Part shown: piece by piece, positions 37,399 through 45,692 of the stretch
Numbering within the stretch: the first letter of the stretch is position 1
Layout of the letters: every line of letters begins with the position of its first letter
Assembly: GCF_011369485.1 (NCBI RefSeq)
Contig: NZ_VXCA01000016.1
Coordinates: 1-64,000, forward strand
Direction: 5' to 3'
Origin: Pseudomonas atagonensis
GTDB taxonomy: Bacteria; Pseudomonadota; Gammaproteobacteria; Pseudomonadales; Pseudomonadaceae
Length of the DNA stretch: 64,000 nt
Program-made: the position numbers and the translations under genes
The notes under the pieces: generated by a model
The model's input: only the letters and a program-made list of their open reading frames with translations
Told to the model about the DNA's origin: nothing
The model's database searches: none

Positions 37399-37484
37399 TT
37401 CGCGAGCAAGCCCGCTCCCACACAGAGTCCGCATTCCCCTGAAGAAATGCGATCAACCTGGGGGAGCGAGATTGCTCGCGAAAG
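37399..37484. repeat. REP pair, GTGGGAGCGGGCTTGC family, degenerate right arm
   Basis: The left arm at 37399-37422 is a good match (TTCGCGAGCAAGCCCGCTCC). The right arm at 37460-37484 is diverged (GGGGAGCGAGATTGCTCGCG). It lies between the epimerase and gntP genes. Three better copies of the family occur at 44355, 53953 and 55521. Confidence 0.75.
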
Positions 37485-37712
37485 CGGTGGCTCATTCGAC
37501 AAAGATATTCAATGTGCTCGCATGTTTATTGGTCAGCAGAAATGCATGTAAATCCCGCCCCTCGATTTTCATTAATCGCGACACGACATATCCATTAGCG
37601 ACACGCCTTACCTCTCCACGAAAATTACTTTCATGCGGTTTGAAATCTCGATCTCGAAATGATTTATGAGTTTCACAACCCATTCGAACGTGACCCTTTC
37701 GAGGAGTACCGC

Positions 37713-39062
37713 ATGACGCCTTCATTCGGCTATTGGCTGCTGGTCTATGCCGCCGTCGCCATCATCGCGCTGATCGTGTTGATCGCCCGTTACCGGCTCA
37801 ATCCGTTCATTGTCATCACATTGATTTCCATTGGCCTGGCATTGGTGGCAGGGATGCCGCCGTCGGGTGTGGTGGGGGCGTATGAGGCCGGGGTGGGCAA
37901 GACACTGGGGCATATTGCGCTGGTGGTGGCGCTGGGGACGATGCTCGGCAAAATGATGGCCGAGTCCGGCGGTGCCGAGCAGATGGCGCGCACCTTGATC
38001 GACAAGTTCGGCGAGAAAAACGCCCATTGGGCGATGGTCTGCATTGCGTTTCTGGTCGGGCTGCCGCTGTTTTTTGAAGTCGGTTTTGTCTTGCTGGTAC
38101 CGATTGCCTTCACCGTGGCGCGGCGCGTCGGTGTGTCGATTCTGATGGTCGGTCTGCCGATGGTCGCCGGTCTGTCGGTGGTGCATGCGCTGGTGCCGCC
38201 GCACCCGGCGGCGATGCTGGCGGTGCAGGCTTATCAGGCGTCGGTCGGGCAGACGTTGTTGTACGCGATTGCCATCGGCATTCCGACGGCAATTATCGCC
38301 GGTCCCCTGTACGCCAAATTCATCGTGCCGCGCATTCAATTACCGGCGGATAACCCGCTGGAAAAACAATTCCTCGACCGCGAACCGCGCGACAAACTGC
38401 CGGGTTTCGGCATCACCATGGCGACCATTCTGCTGCCGGTGGTGCTGATGCTGATCGGCGGCTGGGCCAACCTGATTTCCACGCCGGGCAGCGGTTTCAA
38501 TCAGTTTCTGTTGTTCATCGGCAACTCGGTCATCGCGCTGTTGCTCGCGACCTTGTTGAGTTTCTGGACGCTGGGCATCGCTCAGGGTTTCAACCGCGAA
38601 TCGATCCTCAAGTTCACCAACGAATGCCTCGCACCGACCGCCAGCATTACCTTGCTGGTCGGCGCGGGCGGCGGTCTGAACCGGATTCTGGTCGACGCTG
38701 GCGTCACCGATCAGATCGTCGGCCTCGCCCACGAATTTCACCTGTCGCCGCTGATCATGGGTTGGTTGTTCGCGGCGTTGATGCGCATCGCCACCGGGTC
38801 GGCGACCGTAGCGATGACCACCGCGTCCGGCGTGGTCGCGCCGGTGGCCATTGGTCTGGGATATCCACACCCTGAACTGTTGGTGCTGGCGACCGGCGCT
38901 GGCTCGGTTATCTTTTCCCACGTCAACGACGGCGGCTTCTGGTTGATCAAGGAATACTTCAACATGACGGTCGCGCAGACGTTCAAGACCTGGACCGTGC
39001 TGGAGACGTTGATCTCGCTGGTCGCTTTCGGTCTGACCGTCGGCCTTTCTTACCTGCTGTAA
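37713..39062 (+). CDS. GntP-family permease
   Basis: A 449-aa integral membrane protein of the gluconate:H+ symporter family with about 12-14 hydrophobic segments. Family motifs are VVALGTMLGKMMAESGGAEQ near 73, LPLFFEVGFVLL near 114, VVHALVPPHPAA near 154 and ATGSATVAMTTASG near 367. GAGGAG (37701-37706) lies 6 nt before the ATG at 37713, which sets the start. It is followed by an RpiR regulator (15 nt) and a D-aminoacylase gene, so it probably imports a sugar acid or an N-acyl-D-amino acid. Confidence 0.9.
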   Translation: MTPSFGYWLLVYAAVAIIALIVLIARYRLNPFIVITLISIGLALVAGMPPSGVVGAYEAGVGKTLGHIALVVALGTMLGKMMAESGGAEQMARTLIDKFGEKNAHWAMVCIAFLVGLPLFFEVGFVLLVPIAFTVARRVGVSILMVGLPMVAGLSVVHALVPPHPAAMLAVQAYQASVGQTLLYAIAIGIPTAIIAGPLYAKFIVPRIQLPADNPLEKQFLDREPRDKLPGFGITMATILLPVVLMLIGGWANLISTPGSGFNQFLLFIGNSVIALLLATLLSFWTLGIAQGFNRESILKFTNECLAPTASITLLVGAGGGLNRILVDAGVTDQIVGLAHEFHLSPLIMGWLFAALMRIATGSATVAMTTASGVVAPVAIGLGYPHPELLVLATGAGSVIFSHVNDGGFWLIKEYFNMTVAQTFKTWTVLETLISLVAFGLTVGLSYLL

Positions 39063-39077
39063 CCGGAGCCATCCGCC

Positions 39078-39938
39078 ATGGACATCCTCTACCAGATCCG
39101 CGCCCGCCAGGACTCCTTCAGCGCCGGCGAAGGCCGCATCGCCCGGCTGATGCTCGACGACGTCGGCTTCGCCGCCAGCGCCAGCCTCGAAGATCTGGCG
39201 CAACGCGCCGAAGTCAGCACCGCCACGCTGTCGCGGTTTGCCCGCACCGTCGGCTGTCGCGACCTGCGTGATCTGCGTCTGCAACTGGCCCAGGCCAGCG
39301 GCGTCGGCAGCCGTTTTCTCGACCCGGCGGGCACGCCTGAACAGTCGGCGTTTTACGGGCAGATCGTCGGCGATATCGAAACCACGTTGCGTCAGCACTT
39401 GGCCGGGTTCGACGAATCGCGCTTTGCCGACGCGGTGAAATTGCTCGGCCAGGCGCGGATGATTCACGCCTTCGGCATGGGCGGTTGCTCGACCTTGTGC
39501 AGCGACGAATTGCAGGTGCGGCTGGTGCGCCTCGGCTACCCGATTGCGGTGTGTCATGACGCGGTGATGATGCGCGTCACCGCCGCAAGCCTGAATGCCG
39601 AGCAAGTGCTCATCGTCTGCTCGCTGACCGGCATCACCCCGGAATTGCTGGAGACCGTCGAACTGGCGCGCAACTACGGCGCACGCATTCTCGCCATCAC
39701 CCGCGCCCACTCGCCGCTGGCCGAACTGGCCGACATCGTCCTGCCGCTGCAAGGCGCGGAAACCTCGTTCATTTACAAACCGACGGCGGCGCGCTACGGC
39801 ATGCTGCTCGCCATCGACGTGCTCGCCACCGAACTGGCGCTGGCCAATCCTGAAGACAATCAAGAACGTCTGCGGCGGATCAAACTCGCCCTCGACGAAT
39901 ACCGTGGCGGCGACGATCACCTGCCGCTGGGAGACTGA
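39078..39938 (+). CDS. RpiR/MurR-family regulator (HTH-SIS)
   Basis: A 286-aa regulator. The N-terminal HTH_6 domain (about 1-77, with SLEDLAQRAEVSTATLSRFAR) is followed by a SIS domain (about 115-255, with MIHAFGMGGCSTLCSDELQVRL and SLTGITPE). SIS domains usually bind phosphosugars. Its place between gntP and the D-aminoacylase gene suggests it controls this three-gene unit. GGAG lies 10 nt upstream of the ATG and the next gene starts 1 nt after the stop. Confidence 0.9.
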   Translation: MDILYQIRARQDSFSAGEGRIARLMLDDVGFAASASLEDLAQRAEVSTATLSRFARTVGCRDLRDLRLQLAQASGVGSRFLDPAGTPEQSAFYGQIVGDIETTLRQHLAGFDESRFADAVKLLGQARMIHAFGMGGCSTLCSDELQVRLVRLGYPIAVCHDAVMMRVTAASLNAEQVLIVCSLTGITPELLETVELARNYGARILAITRAHSPLAELADIVLPLQGAETSFIYKPTAARYGMLLAIDVLATELALANPEDNQERLRRIKLALDEYRGGDDHLPLGD

Positions 39939-39939
39939 C

Positions 39940-41397
39940 ATGCAGTACGACACGCTGATTCGCAATGCCCTGATCATCGACGGCAGCAACACGCCCGGTT
40001 ACCGCGCCGATGTGGCGATTCTTGATGGCCGCATCGAACGCATCGGTGACTTGCGCGATGTCACTGCCAGCGAGGAAATCGACGCCGCCGGCCGCGTGCT
40101 GGCGCCGGGTTTCATCGATGTGCACACCCACGACGACACCGTGGTCATCCGCCAGCCCGAAATGTTGCCGAAACTCAGCCAGGGCGTGACCACAGTGATC
40201 GTCGGCAACTGCGGGATCAGCGCCTCGCCCGTGACGCTGAAAGGCAATCCGCCGGATCCGATGAACCTGCTCGGCACCGCAGCGGCGTTTGTTTATCCAC
40301 GATTCAGCGATTACCGCGCGGCGGTCGAAGCGGCCAACACCACGTTGAATGTGGCGGCGCTGGTCGGCCACACGGCGCTGCGCAGCAATCACCTGGATGA
40401 CTTGTTCCGCACCGCGACGCCAGACGAAATCGCCGCGATGCGTGAGCAGTTGCGCGAGAGCCTGGAGTACGGCGCCTTGGGTTTATCCACAGGTCTGGCC
40501 TACGCCAGCGCCTTCAACGCCTCCACCGATGAAGTCATGCAACTGGCCGAAGAACTCACGGCGTTTGGTGCGGTGTACACCACCCATTTGCGCAGCGAAT
40601 TCGCCCCGGTGCTGGAGGCGATGGATGAGGCGTTTCAGATCGGGCGACACGCGAAATCTCCAGTGATCATCTCCCACCTCAAATGTGCTGGCGTCGGTAA
40701 CTGGGGGCGCAGTCCGCAGTTGCTCGCGTCGCTGGAAAAAGCGGCGAAAACCCACCCGGTCGGTTGCGATTGCTATCCGTACGCGGCGAGTTCTTCGACA
40801 CTTGATCTGAAGCAAGTCACCGATGCCCATCGCATCACCATCACCTGGTCGACGCCGCATCCGGAAGTCAGCGGCCGCGATTTGATCGACATCGCTGCCG
40901 AATGGAGCGTGCCGTTGCTCGAAGCCGCCAAACGCCTGCAACCGGCGGGTGCCGTGTACTACGGAATGGACGAGGCGGATGTGCAAAGAATCCTCGCCCA
41001 TCCGTTGTCGATGGTGGGCTCTGACGGACTGCCGGAAGACCCGTTCCCGCACCCGCGCCTGTGGGGCGCTTTCCCACGGGTGCTCGGACATTTCAGTCGC
41101 GACGTGGGGCTTTTTCCGCTGCACACCGCCGTGCACAAGATGACCGGCCTGTCGGCGGCGCGCTTCGGCTTGAAGGAGCGTGGCGAGATTCGTGAAGGTT
41201 ATTGGGCGGATCTGGTGTTGTTCGATCCGGAGACGGTACGTGATGTCGCGGATTTCAACGACCCGCAACGCGCCGCACAAGGCATCGACGGCGTGTGGAT
41301 CAACGGGGTGTTGAGCTATCAGGATGGGCAATCTTCAGGACGTCACGCAGGACGGTTCCTCGCTCGTGAAGACGACCTGCGCAAAGGTTTTATATAA
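39940..41397 (+). CDS. N-acyl-D-amino-acid deacylase (D-aminoacylase)
   Basis: A 485-aa amidohydrolase-superfamily enzyme that releases D-amino acids from N-acyl-D-amino acids. The metal motif HTHDD is at 62-66, the bridging Cys91 in GNCGIS, and further ligand histidines His216 (TTHLRSE) and His246 (SHLKCAG). These correspond to the zinc ligands of the Alcaligenes enzyme as I recall them. MVGSDGLPED near 352 carries the catalytic Asp. The upstream frame into rpiR is not the start; ATG 39940 immediately follows the rpiR stop. It is coupled to gntP and rpiR. Confidence 0.9.
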   Translation: MQYDTLIRNALIIDGSNTPGYRADVAILDGRIERIGDLRDVTASEEIDAAGRVLAPGFIDVHTHDDTVVIRQPEMLPKLSQGVTTVIVGNCGISASPVTLKGNPPDPMNLLGTAAAFVYPRFSDYRAAVEAANTTLNVAALVGHTALRSNHLDDLFRTATPDEIAAMREQLRESLEYGALGLSTGLAYASAFNASTDEVMQLAEELTAFGAVYTTHLRSEFAPVLEAMDEAFQIGRHAKSPVIISHLKCAGVGNWGRSPQLLASLEKAAKTHPVGCDCYPYAASSSTLDLKQVTDAHRITITWSTPHPEVSGRDLIDIAAEWSVPLLEAAKRLQPAGAVYYGMDEADVQRILAHPLSMVGSDGLPEDPFPHPRLWGAFPRVLGHFSRDVGLFPLHTAVHKMTGLSAARFGLKERGEIREGYWADLVLFDPETVRDVADFNDPQRAAQGIDGVWINGVLSYQDGQSSGRHAGRFLAREDDLRKGFI

Positions 41398-41527
41398 CCG
41401 CAGTTGTAAGTTTGCGACGTGGTCTGGATTTTTGCGCAGTGATGGCACATTGGAATTAAAGATTCCCTCGAGCAAGCCGAATCGCTGACATTCAGTGGAT
41501 TTGGCGTCTGTCGCCCCAGGGAGTTTC

Positions 41528-42940
41528 ATGTACCGCGTTAGTTTGTTCGTAGCCGTCACATTACTGGCCGGTTGTGTCAGTCCACAAGCACGCCGGGCGG
41601 CGGAATCCGAGAGCTTGTTCAAGGATATCCTCCCGCGTCCATTGGTCAGCGATTCGGTTATGCGCGAAGGCGATATCCTGACGTTCCAGATCAGTCAGTC
41701 CGGCAATGCGCAAGCGGCGGCAGGCGTGGTTTTTCAGATGGAAGCCTCCTGTGCGGCCGACCGTGCCAACTTGCTGTATCTGGGCGGCGGCGGTCGGATG
41801 TATCCGGGGCCCAATAGTCAGCAATACTCGACTGGTCGAGCGGTGCCGGCCAACGTGCTGGGGACGTTGAAGAACAACCCTGAGTTCATCAAGGCGTGTG
41901 CCAGCACGCCGGCGTCGGATTGGCGAGTGGTCAAAGGCAGCGGCGAGGAGCAATGGGTATTGTTTGATCGCAACAGTCTCAAGAAGGACAGTTCCGAACT
42001 CAGATTCTGGGCGGCTTACGACAACCCCTTGATTGGATTCGATGCGCCCTACGACGCTCCCTATGCGCAGAAGCGCGAGCGTTATGCAGTCGATTGTGGC
42101 AAGCAGACCTACCGTGTGGTGGCAGGCTACGATCTGGATGCCAACAACACTGTCACGGATGGACAAGACGCGGTTGCACTGACCTCCAATGCAATCAGCG
42201 GTAGCAACGACGACTACGAGCGGCTGTTCAAACTGGTCTGTGAAAAACCCGAATCTGCAGCGCAACTGCCCAAGTTCGTTGCCCGCGCAAAGAAAAGCGC
42301 TCCAGTGACTCTGCCAACGCTTTCTCCGGCGGTGACATCAGCCATCAAACAACTGAATATGCCGGACGCCGTTAAACCGCTCAACTATGTGGAGATCACG
42401 GGCCAGTCCAATTACAAGGGCAAGACTTCAGACATGCGCGAAGAGCGCCACTTCGAAATCGATAGCGCCTCGCAGCAACTGAGTCTGCATTTGTCGGGCG
42501 CCAATTATGAGAGCGATGCCGTGACTTTTCGCGGGCTGCTGGATCTAGCGAAATTGAGCCGTTTCAGCGTCTCGAAGGGACCCTCAATGAAAGACACCTC
42601 CAGTGTCATCAACCTACGCTTCAACGGCGACTGGCAGCATATGCCGGTCAACGGACGCCTGGCCTACAACGCGACGTTCAGTAGCACTAACTCGCTGCTC
42701 GGCAAAGTCGACGAGCGCCAGGAAAACACCAACTGCACCGTTGTTCGCGAACTGTCGGCGAGCCAGATCAATACAGCCTTGAGCGGCTCGGCCAAAGAGT
42801 TGACGTGCAGTAAAGAGGGCGATGAGTACAATCGGGTCAACACCTACTACTACTTGTCGGATTATGCTTACTTCTTCTTTGCACGCACTGACAAGAACCG
42901 TTTTTTCTACAGCGATCTGGTACTCAAGACGCTGCGTTGA
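41528..42940 (+). CDS. lipoprotein of unknown function
   Basis: A 470-aa protein with a lipoprotein signal peptide (lipobox LAGC, Cys16) and AGGGAG before the ATG at 41528. The mature part has no domain I recognise. It contains several cysteines (for example MEASCAAD, FIKACAS, YAVDCGKQ, KLVCEKP, NTNCTVV, ELTCSKE) that could form disulfides, and beta-rich polar segments. No Asp appears at +2 after the Cys (the sequence is CVSP), so outer-membrane sorting is likely. Its neighbours, a D-aminoacylase and a glyoxalase-fold gene, give no clue. Confidence 0.7.
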   Translation: MYRVSLFVAVTLLAGCVSPQARRAAESESLFKDILPRPLVSDSVMREGDILTFQISQSGNAQAAAGVVFQMEASCAADRANLLYLGGGGRMYPGPNSQQYSTGRAVPANVLGTLKNNPEFIKACASTPASDWRVVKGSGEEQWVLFDRNSLKKDSSELRFWAAYDNPLIGFDAPYDAPYAQKRERYAVDCGKQTYRVVAGYDLDANNTVTDGQDAVALTSNAISGSNDDYERLFKLVCEKPESAAQLPKFVARAKKSAPVTLPTLSPAVTSAIKQLNMPDAVKPLNYVEITGQSNYKGKTSDMREERHFEIDSASQQLSLHLSGANYESDAVTFRGLLDLAKLSRFSVSKGPSMKDTSSVINLRFNGDWQHMPVNGRLAYNATFSSTNSLLGKVDERQENTNCTVVRELSASQINTALSGSAKELTCSKEGDEYNRVNTYYYLSDYAYFFFARTDKNRFFYSDLVLKTLR

Positions 42941-42994
42941 TCCGGCCATTTGACCCGTCGAGCACGGGCCTTTTCCATAGGCGAGAGCACTCCC

Positions 42995-43363
42995 ATGAGC
43001 TTCGGCAAAACCACCCCGATCCTGCGGATCTTCGATGAAACCAAGGCGTTGGAATTTTACGTCGATTTCCTCGGTTTCAAGGTCGATTGGCAGCACCGTT
43101 TCGAGGCGAATTTCCCGCTGTATTTGCAGGTGTCGCGTGGCGAGTGTGTGCTGCACCTGTCCGAGCACCATGGCGATGCGACGCCGGGTTCGGCCTTGCG
43201 CATCGAGACTGATGAGCTGGAGGCGTTTCAGCAGCAGTTGGCCGCCAAGGATTACAAGTTCTCGCACCCGGCTATTCAGGCGATGCCGTGGGGCAGCCAG
43301 GACATGACCATCGCCGATCCGTTCGGCAATCGGTTGGTGTTTACCAACGCGATCAGTCTCTGA
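42995..43363 (+). CDS. glyoxalase-superfamily (VOC) protein, bleomycin-resistance-like
   Basis: A 122-aa VOC-fold protein. The first half has ILRIFDETKALEFYVDFLGF and the second half DMTIADPFGNRLVF, the two beta-alpha-beta-beta-beta units of the fold. It resembles the glyoxalase/Ble family that binds drugs or carries out metal-dependent chemistry. LHLSEHHGD near 57 offers possible metal-ligand histidines. The ATG at 42995 is preferred to an upstream start because it matches the family N-terminus. Confidence 0.82.
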   Translation: MSFGKTTPILRIFDETKALEFYVDFLGFKVDWQHRFEANFPLYLQVSRGECVLHLSEHHGDATPGSALRIETDELEAFQQQLAAKDYKFSHPAIQAMPWGSQDMTIADPFGNRLVFTNAISL

Positions 43364-43371
43364 AGCGAAAA

Positions 43372-43551
43372 GCCCCTCACCCTAACCCTCTCCCGGAGGG
43401 AGAGGGGACTGATTGGGGGGATGCTTCAGAGTTGCATCGACTTGAACGTGCTGTACCGAATCCATAATCGATAGGGTCTTACAGGTCGGTGCATGGCGCC
43501 AGACACCTCGGTCGGCCCCCTCTCCCTCGGGAGAGGGCTGGGGTGAGGGGC
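43372..43551. repeat. inverted repeat pair, CCCTCACCCTAACCCTCTCCC family
   Basis: The left arm is at 43372-43408 and the complementary right arm at 43516-43551 (ending CTGGGGTGAGGGG). Each arm is itself a hairpin (CTCTCCCGGAGGGAGAG; CTCTCCCTCGGGAGAG). This is a third dispersed-repeat design in the window, seen once here. It is intergenic between two convergent genes. Confidence 0.7.
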
Positions 43552-43572
43552 AAATGGCATATCGCAAAAAGA

Positions 43573-43613
43573 AGCCCGCCACCCGACCCTTCCAGTTGGA
43601 CAGCGGGCTTTTT
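43573..43613. terminator. bidirectional terminator between convergent genes
   Basis: AGCCCGC (43573-43579) pairs with GCGGGCT (43603-43609), with A-rich sequence on the left and T-rich on the right. A hairpin with a U-tail could form on either strand. It lies between the VOC gene and the stop of the DUF6124-like gene. Confidence 0.6.
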
Positions 43614-43615
43614 CG

Positions 43616-43981
43616 TTACTCGGTCGGCACCAGTTTATCCAGCACTCGATTGACGGCGATTTCCGCGACCATCACCACTTGCGCAATGCCTTGCAGGGTT
43701 TTGCGGTGTGAGCCTTCGAGTACGGCGGCGAAGTCGTTGAGCATCACCGTCGCCGAGCCGAGGGTTTCGCAGGCATCGGTCAGCAAGGGTTCGGTGTCGC
43801 TGGCCGGGTTGGCCATGTAGAGGCGGTTGGGTTGGTAGGGCGTGGCCATGATGTGCGCGGCGGGAGGGCCGAGATAGTGATCGAGGGCGCGCTCGGCGGC
43901 TTCGTGGAATTTCTTTGATTCGGGGGATTCGTAGGGGGAGGCCGCGTCGGTGGGCGGCGGGTTTGGCGTAACTTTGAACAT
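43616..43981 (-). CDS. DUF6124-like small Pseudomonas protein
   Basis: A 121-aa protein starting MFKVTPNPPPTDAASPYESP, the hallmark of a Pseudomonas family I know as DUF6124. An alpha-helical body follows, with LTDACETLGSATVMLNDFAAVLEG-type content near 72-95. No function is known to me. The ATG at 43981 directly begins the family consensus; the upstream frame adds only six residues. The start lies in CAGCTTATG, part of which can pair with the mRNA leader (see the 43982-44107 feature). Confidence 0.75.
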   Translation of the reverse strand: MFKVTPNPPPTDAASPYESPESKKFHEAAERALDHYLGPPAAHIMATPYQPNRLYMANPASDTEPLLTDACETLGSATVMLNDFAAVLEGSHRKTLQGIAQVVMVAEIAVNRVLDKLVPTE

Positions 43982-44107
43982 AAGCTGTGTTCCTGTCATT
44001 GAGCGCCCGCTTTTTCGCTACTAAACGAAAAGGGAGGCAGCTGTACGCAGGTTAGTAGACCGGGGAACTCAGCTTAAGCCGGCGCGCCGAAGCGCCCTAC
44101 GTACAGC
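43982..44107 (-). ncRNA. possible structured 5' leader of the DUF6124-like mRNA
   Basis: Read on the minus strand, three complementary pairs are present. GCTGTACG (44107-44100) matches CGTACAGC (44047-44040). CTACTAA (44058-44052) matches TTAGTAG (44024-44018). These two interlock in A-B-A'-B' order, as in an H-type pseudoknot. TAAGCTG (44076-44070) matches CAGCTTA (43987-43981), which includes the A of the start codon. A GCGC-TTCG-GCGC tetraloop hairpin lies between. 7-8 nt matches can arise by chance, so this is a proposal. Confidence 0.35.
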
Positions 44108-44354
44108 CACCATCAAGCTCAGGTTCGAGAGCACCTGTGATGAATATACGACCAGCAGAATTACCACGGGCTACTAAACCCGATCACTGGGAATCAGTGA
44201 CCCGATTGAAGTTACGCAGCAAGACCTGGGCGCACAAGCCGGCGGATTCTGGCTTAGGCGTAGGCAGCGGCGCAAGGATTTGTAGGCTCTTGGGCGTAAC
44301 ACTGAGTGTCCTTAAACATCTACGCTAAACCGTGTTTATCGCACCGTGCTCACT
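44108..44354. other. gene-free stretch, nothing recognised
   Basis: This part of the 485-nt interval between the DUF6124-like gene and the AraC gene has no convincing coding frame. A short open frame at 44137-44328 lacks a ribosome-binding site and family features. It holds one small hairpin (TCACTG/CAGTGA around 44185-44201). Confidence 0.5.
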
Positions 44355-44459
44355 GGCCTCTTCGCGAGCAAGCCCGCTCCCACTCTGGATCTTCAGCGCA
44401 GGCGAGTTTTGAATACAACCCGTCACTCATGTGGGAGCGGGCTTGCTCGCGAAGAGGCC
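44355..44459. repeat. REP pair, GTGGGAGCGGGCTTGC family, perfect arms
   Basis: The left arm is 44355-44383 and the right arm 44431-44459. They are perfect 29-nt inverted copies centred on GAGCAAGCCCGCTCCCAC. It lies just beyond the stop of the AraC-type gene and may act as its 3' hairpin. Confidence 0.88.
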
Positions 44460-44466
44460 CGCACGG

Positions 44467-45483
44467 TCACCCCCGATGCGTCTGCCGAAACTCCCCCGGC
44501 GGCATTCCCCTGCGGCTCTTGAACGTACGATGAAACGAGCGTGGTTCGGTAAACCCCAGATATTGCGCAATGTCCTGAATCGGCAGCGTGCTGTGCAACA
44601 GATAATGCTCAGCCAGCTCCTGGCGCAGATCATCCAGAATCTGCTGATACGACGTCCCCGCCTGATGCAATTGCCGCTGCAGCGTACGCACTGACACGCT
44701 GAGCTGTTCGGCTACTTGTTCCTTGCGCGGCAAGCCTTCCTTGAGCAACTGTCGCAGGATGTTTTTCACCTGCTGCGCAAGCGACGCGTCTTCCAGCGTC
44801 GCCATCAACCCCAGCGCGTGTTCTTCCAGGGTGCGCAGCAACTGCGCATCGGCCTGACGCAACGGCAACTGCAAGTATGGCAGCGGCACGATCAGCGCCG
44901 AATACGGCTGATCAAACAACACAGGGCAATCGAAGAACGCCTGGTACTGCGCCGGCGTGGCCTCGGCCGGGCAGGGGTGTTCGAGCCAGACAGCGGCCGG
45001 TGACATCTGCGTGTCGGCGATCCAGCGGGCATAGTGCAGCCAGGAGCCGAGCACGTTTTCCACCAGATGCCGACGAATCCGTGGGCGCGGATAACGGCAC
45101 GTCCAGATCAGGTGCACATGGCCGTCCTGCACTTCGGCGCGGCTGACGCCCATGTCGCCGACCAGTTTTTCGAACGGCATGATCCGGCTCATCGCATCGC
45201 CCAGCGTCGCGCAGTTCATGGTGATGTAACCGAGCACGCTCCAGGAATTGGGCAGCACGAAGTTGGCGGCGTTGAGCCCGAACAGCGGATCGCCCGAGTA
45301 CTCGCAAAAATAGTCGAGCAACTTCTCGTGAGCCTCGCCCGGCAAGCGCAGGGTGTTGTCGCTCAACTGCTGCGCCTGCAACCCGGCCGCCGCCAACGCC
45401 GGCTCAATGGCCATGCCCAGTTGTTCGGCATGACGCAGGTATTTGAGCAGCGGCGGAACGGAGGTAAAGCCGAGCGATTGCAT
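44467..45483 (-). CDS. AraC-family regulator (arabinose-binding-like N domain)
   Basis: A 338-aa regulator. The N-terminal half (about 15-200) is of the PF12625 type found in OruR-like proteins, and the C-terminal AraC HTH is at about 235-335, with EQLSVSVRTLQRQLHQAGTSYQQI and IQDIAQYLGFTEPRSFHRTFK. It is divergent from the 45693-55464 operon with 209 nt between starts and is the likely activator. The effector may be a lipid- or glycerol-derived compound, judging from the target genes (inference). Confidence 0.88.
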   Translation of the reverse strand: MQSLGFTSVPPLLKYLRHAEQLGMAIEPALAAAGLQAQQLSDNTLRLPGEAHEKLLDYFCEYSGDPLFGLNAANFVLPNSWSVLGYITMNCATLGDAMSRIMPFEKLVGDMGVSRAEVQDGHVHLIWTCRYPRPRIRRHLVENVLGSWLHYARWIADTQMSPAAVWLEHPCPAEATPAQYQAFFDCPVLFDQPYSALIVPLPYLQLPLRQADAQLLRTLEEHALGLMATLEDASLAQQVKNILRQLLKEGLPRKEQVAEQLSVSVRTLQRQLHQAGTSYQQILDDLRQELAEHYLLHSTLPIQDIAQYLGFTEPRSFHRTFKSRRGMPPGEFRQTHRG

Positions 45484-45619
45484 GATCGTATTCCCTTGAT
45501 CAAGGCGGCATGAGCGGATGAATGCCCTGAAAGGTAATTTGAAACCACGGCTAAAGTAAATGGCTGACGCTTGCGCGACGTTTGACTCAATTGGCTACAC
45601 GAACTGGCCGGATGTGACC

Positions 45620-45647
45620 GTGACACTTGGCGGCCGGCGGCTAGTAT
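45620..45647 (+). promoter_or_regulatory. candidate promoter of the AGPS-like operon
   Basis: GTGACA (45620-45625) and TAGTAT (45642-45647) are spaced by 16 nt. The -35 overlaps a TGTGACCGTGACA direct repeat, a plausible AraC-type activator contact. A ribosome-binding site AAAGGA precedes the ATG at 45693. Inferred by eye. Confidence 0.3.
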
Positions 45648-45692
45648 GGGCACCTGAAACATCACTGATCGGAACCGCAAAAGGACACACGC

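Noticed and set aside
44137..44328. A 63-codon frame in the interval before the AraC gene
   Set aside because: It has no ribosome-binding site, no family resemblance and ends beside a REP pair; it is likely noise.
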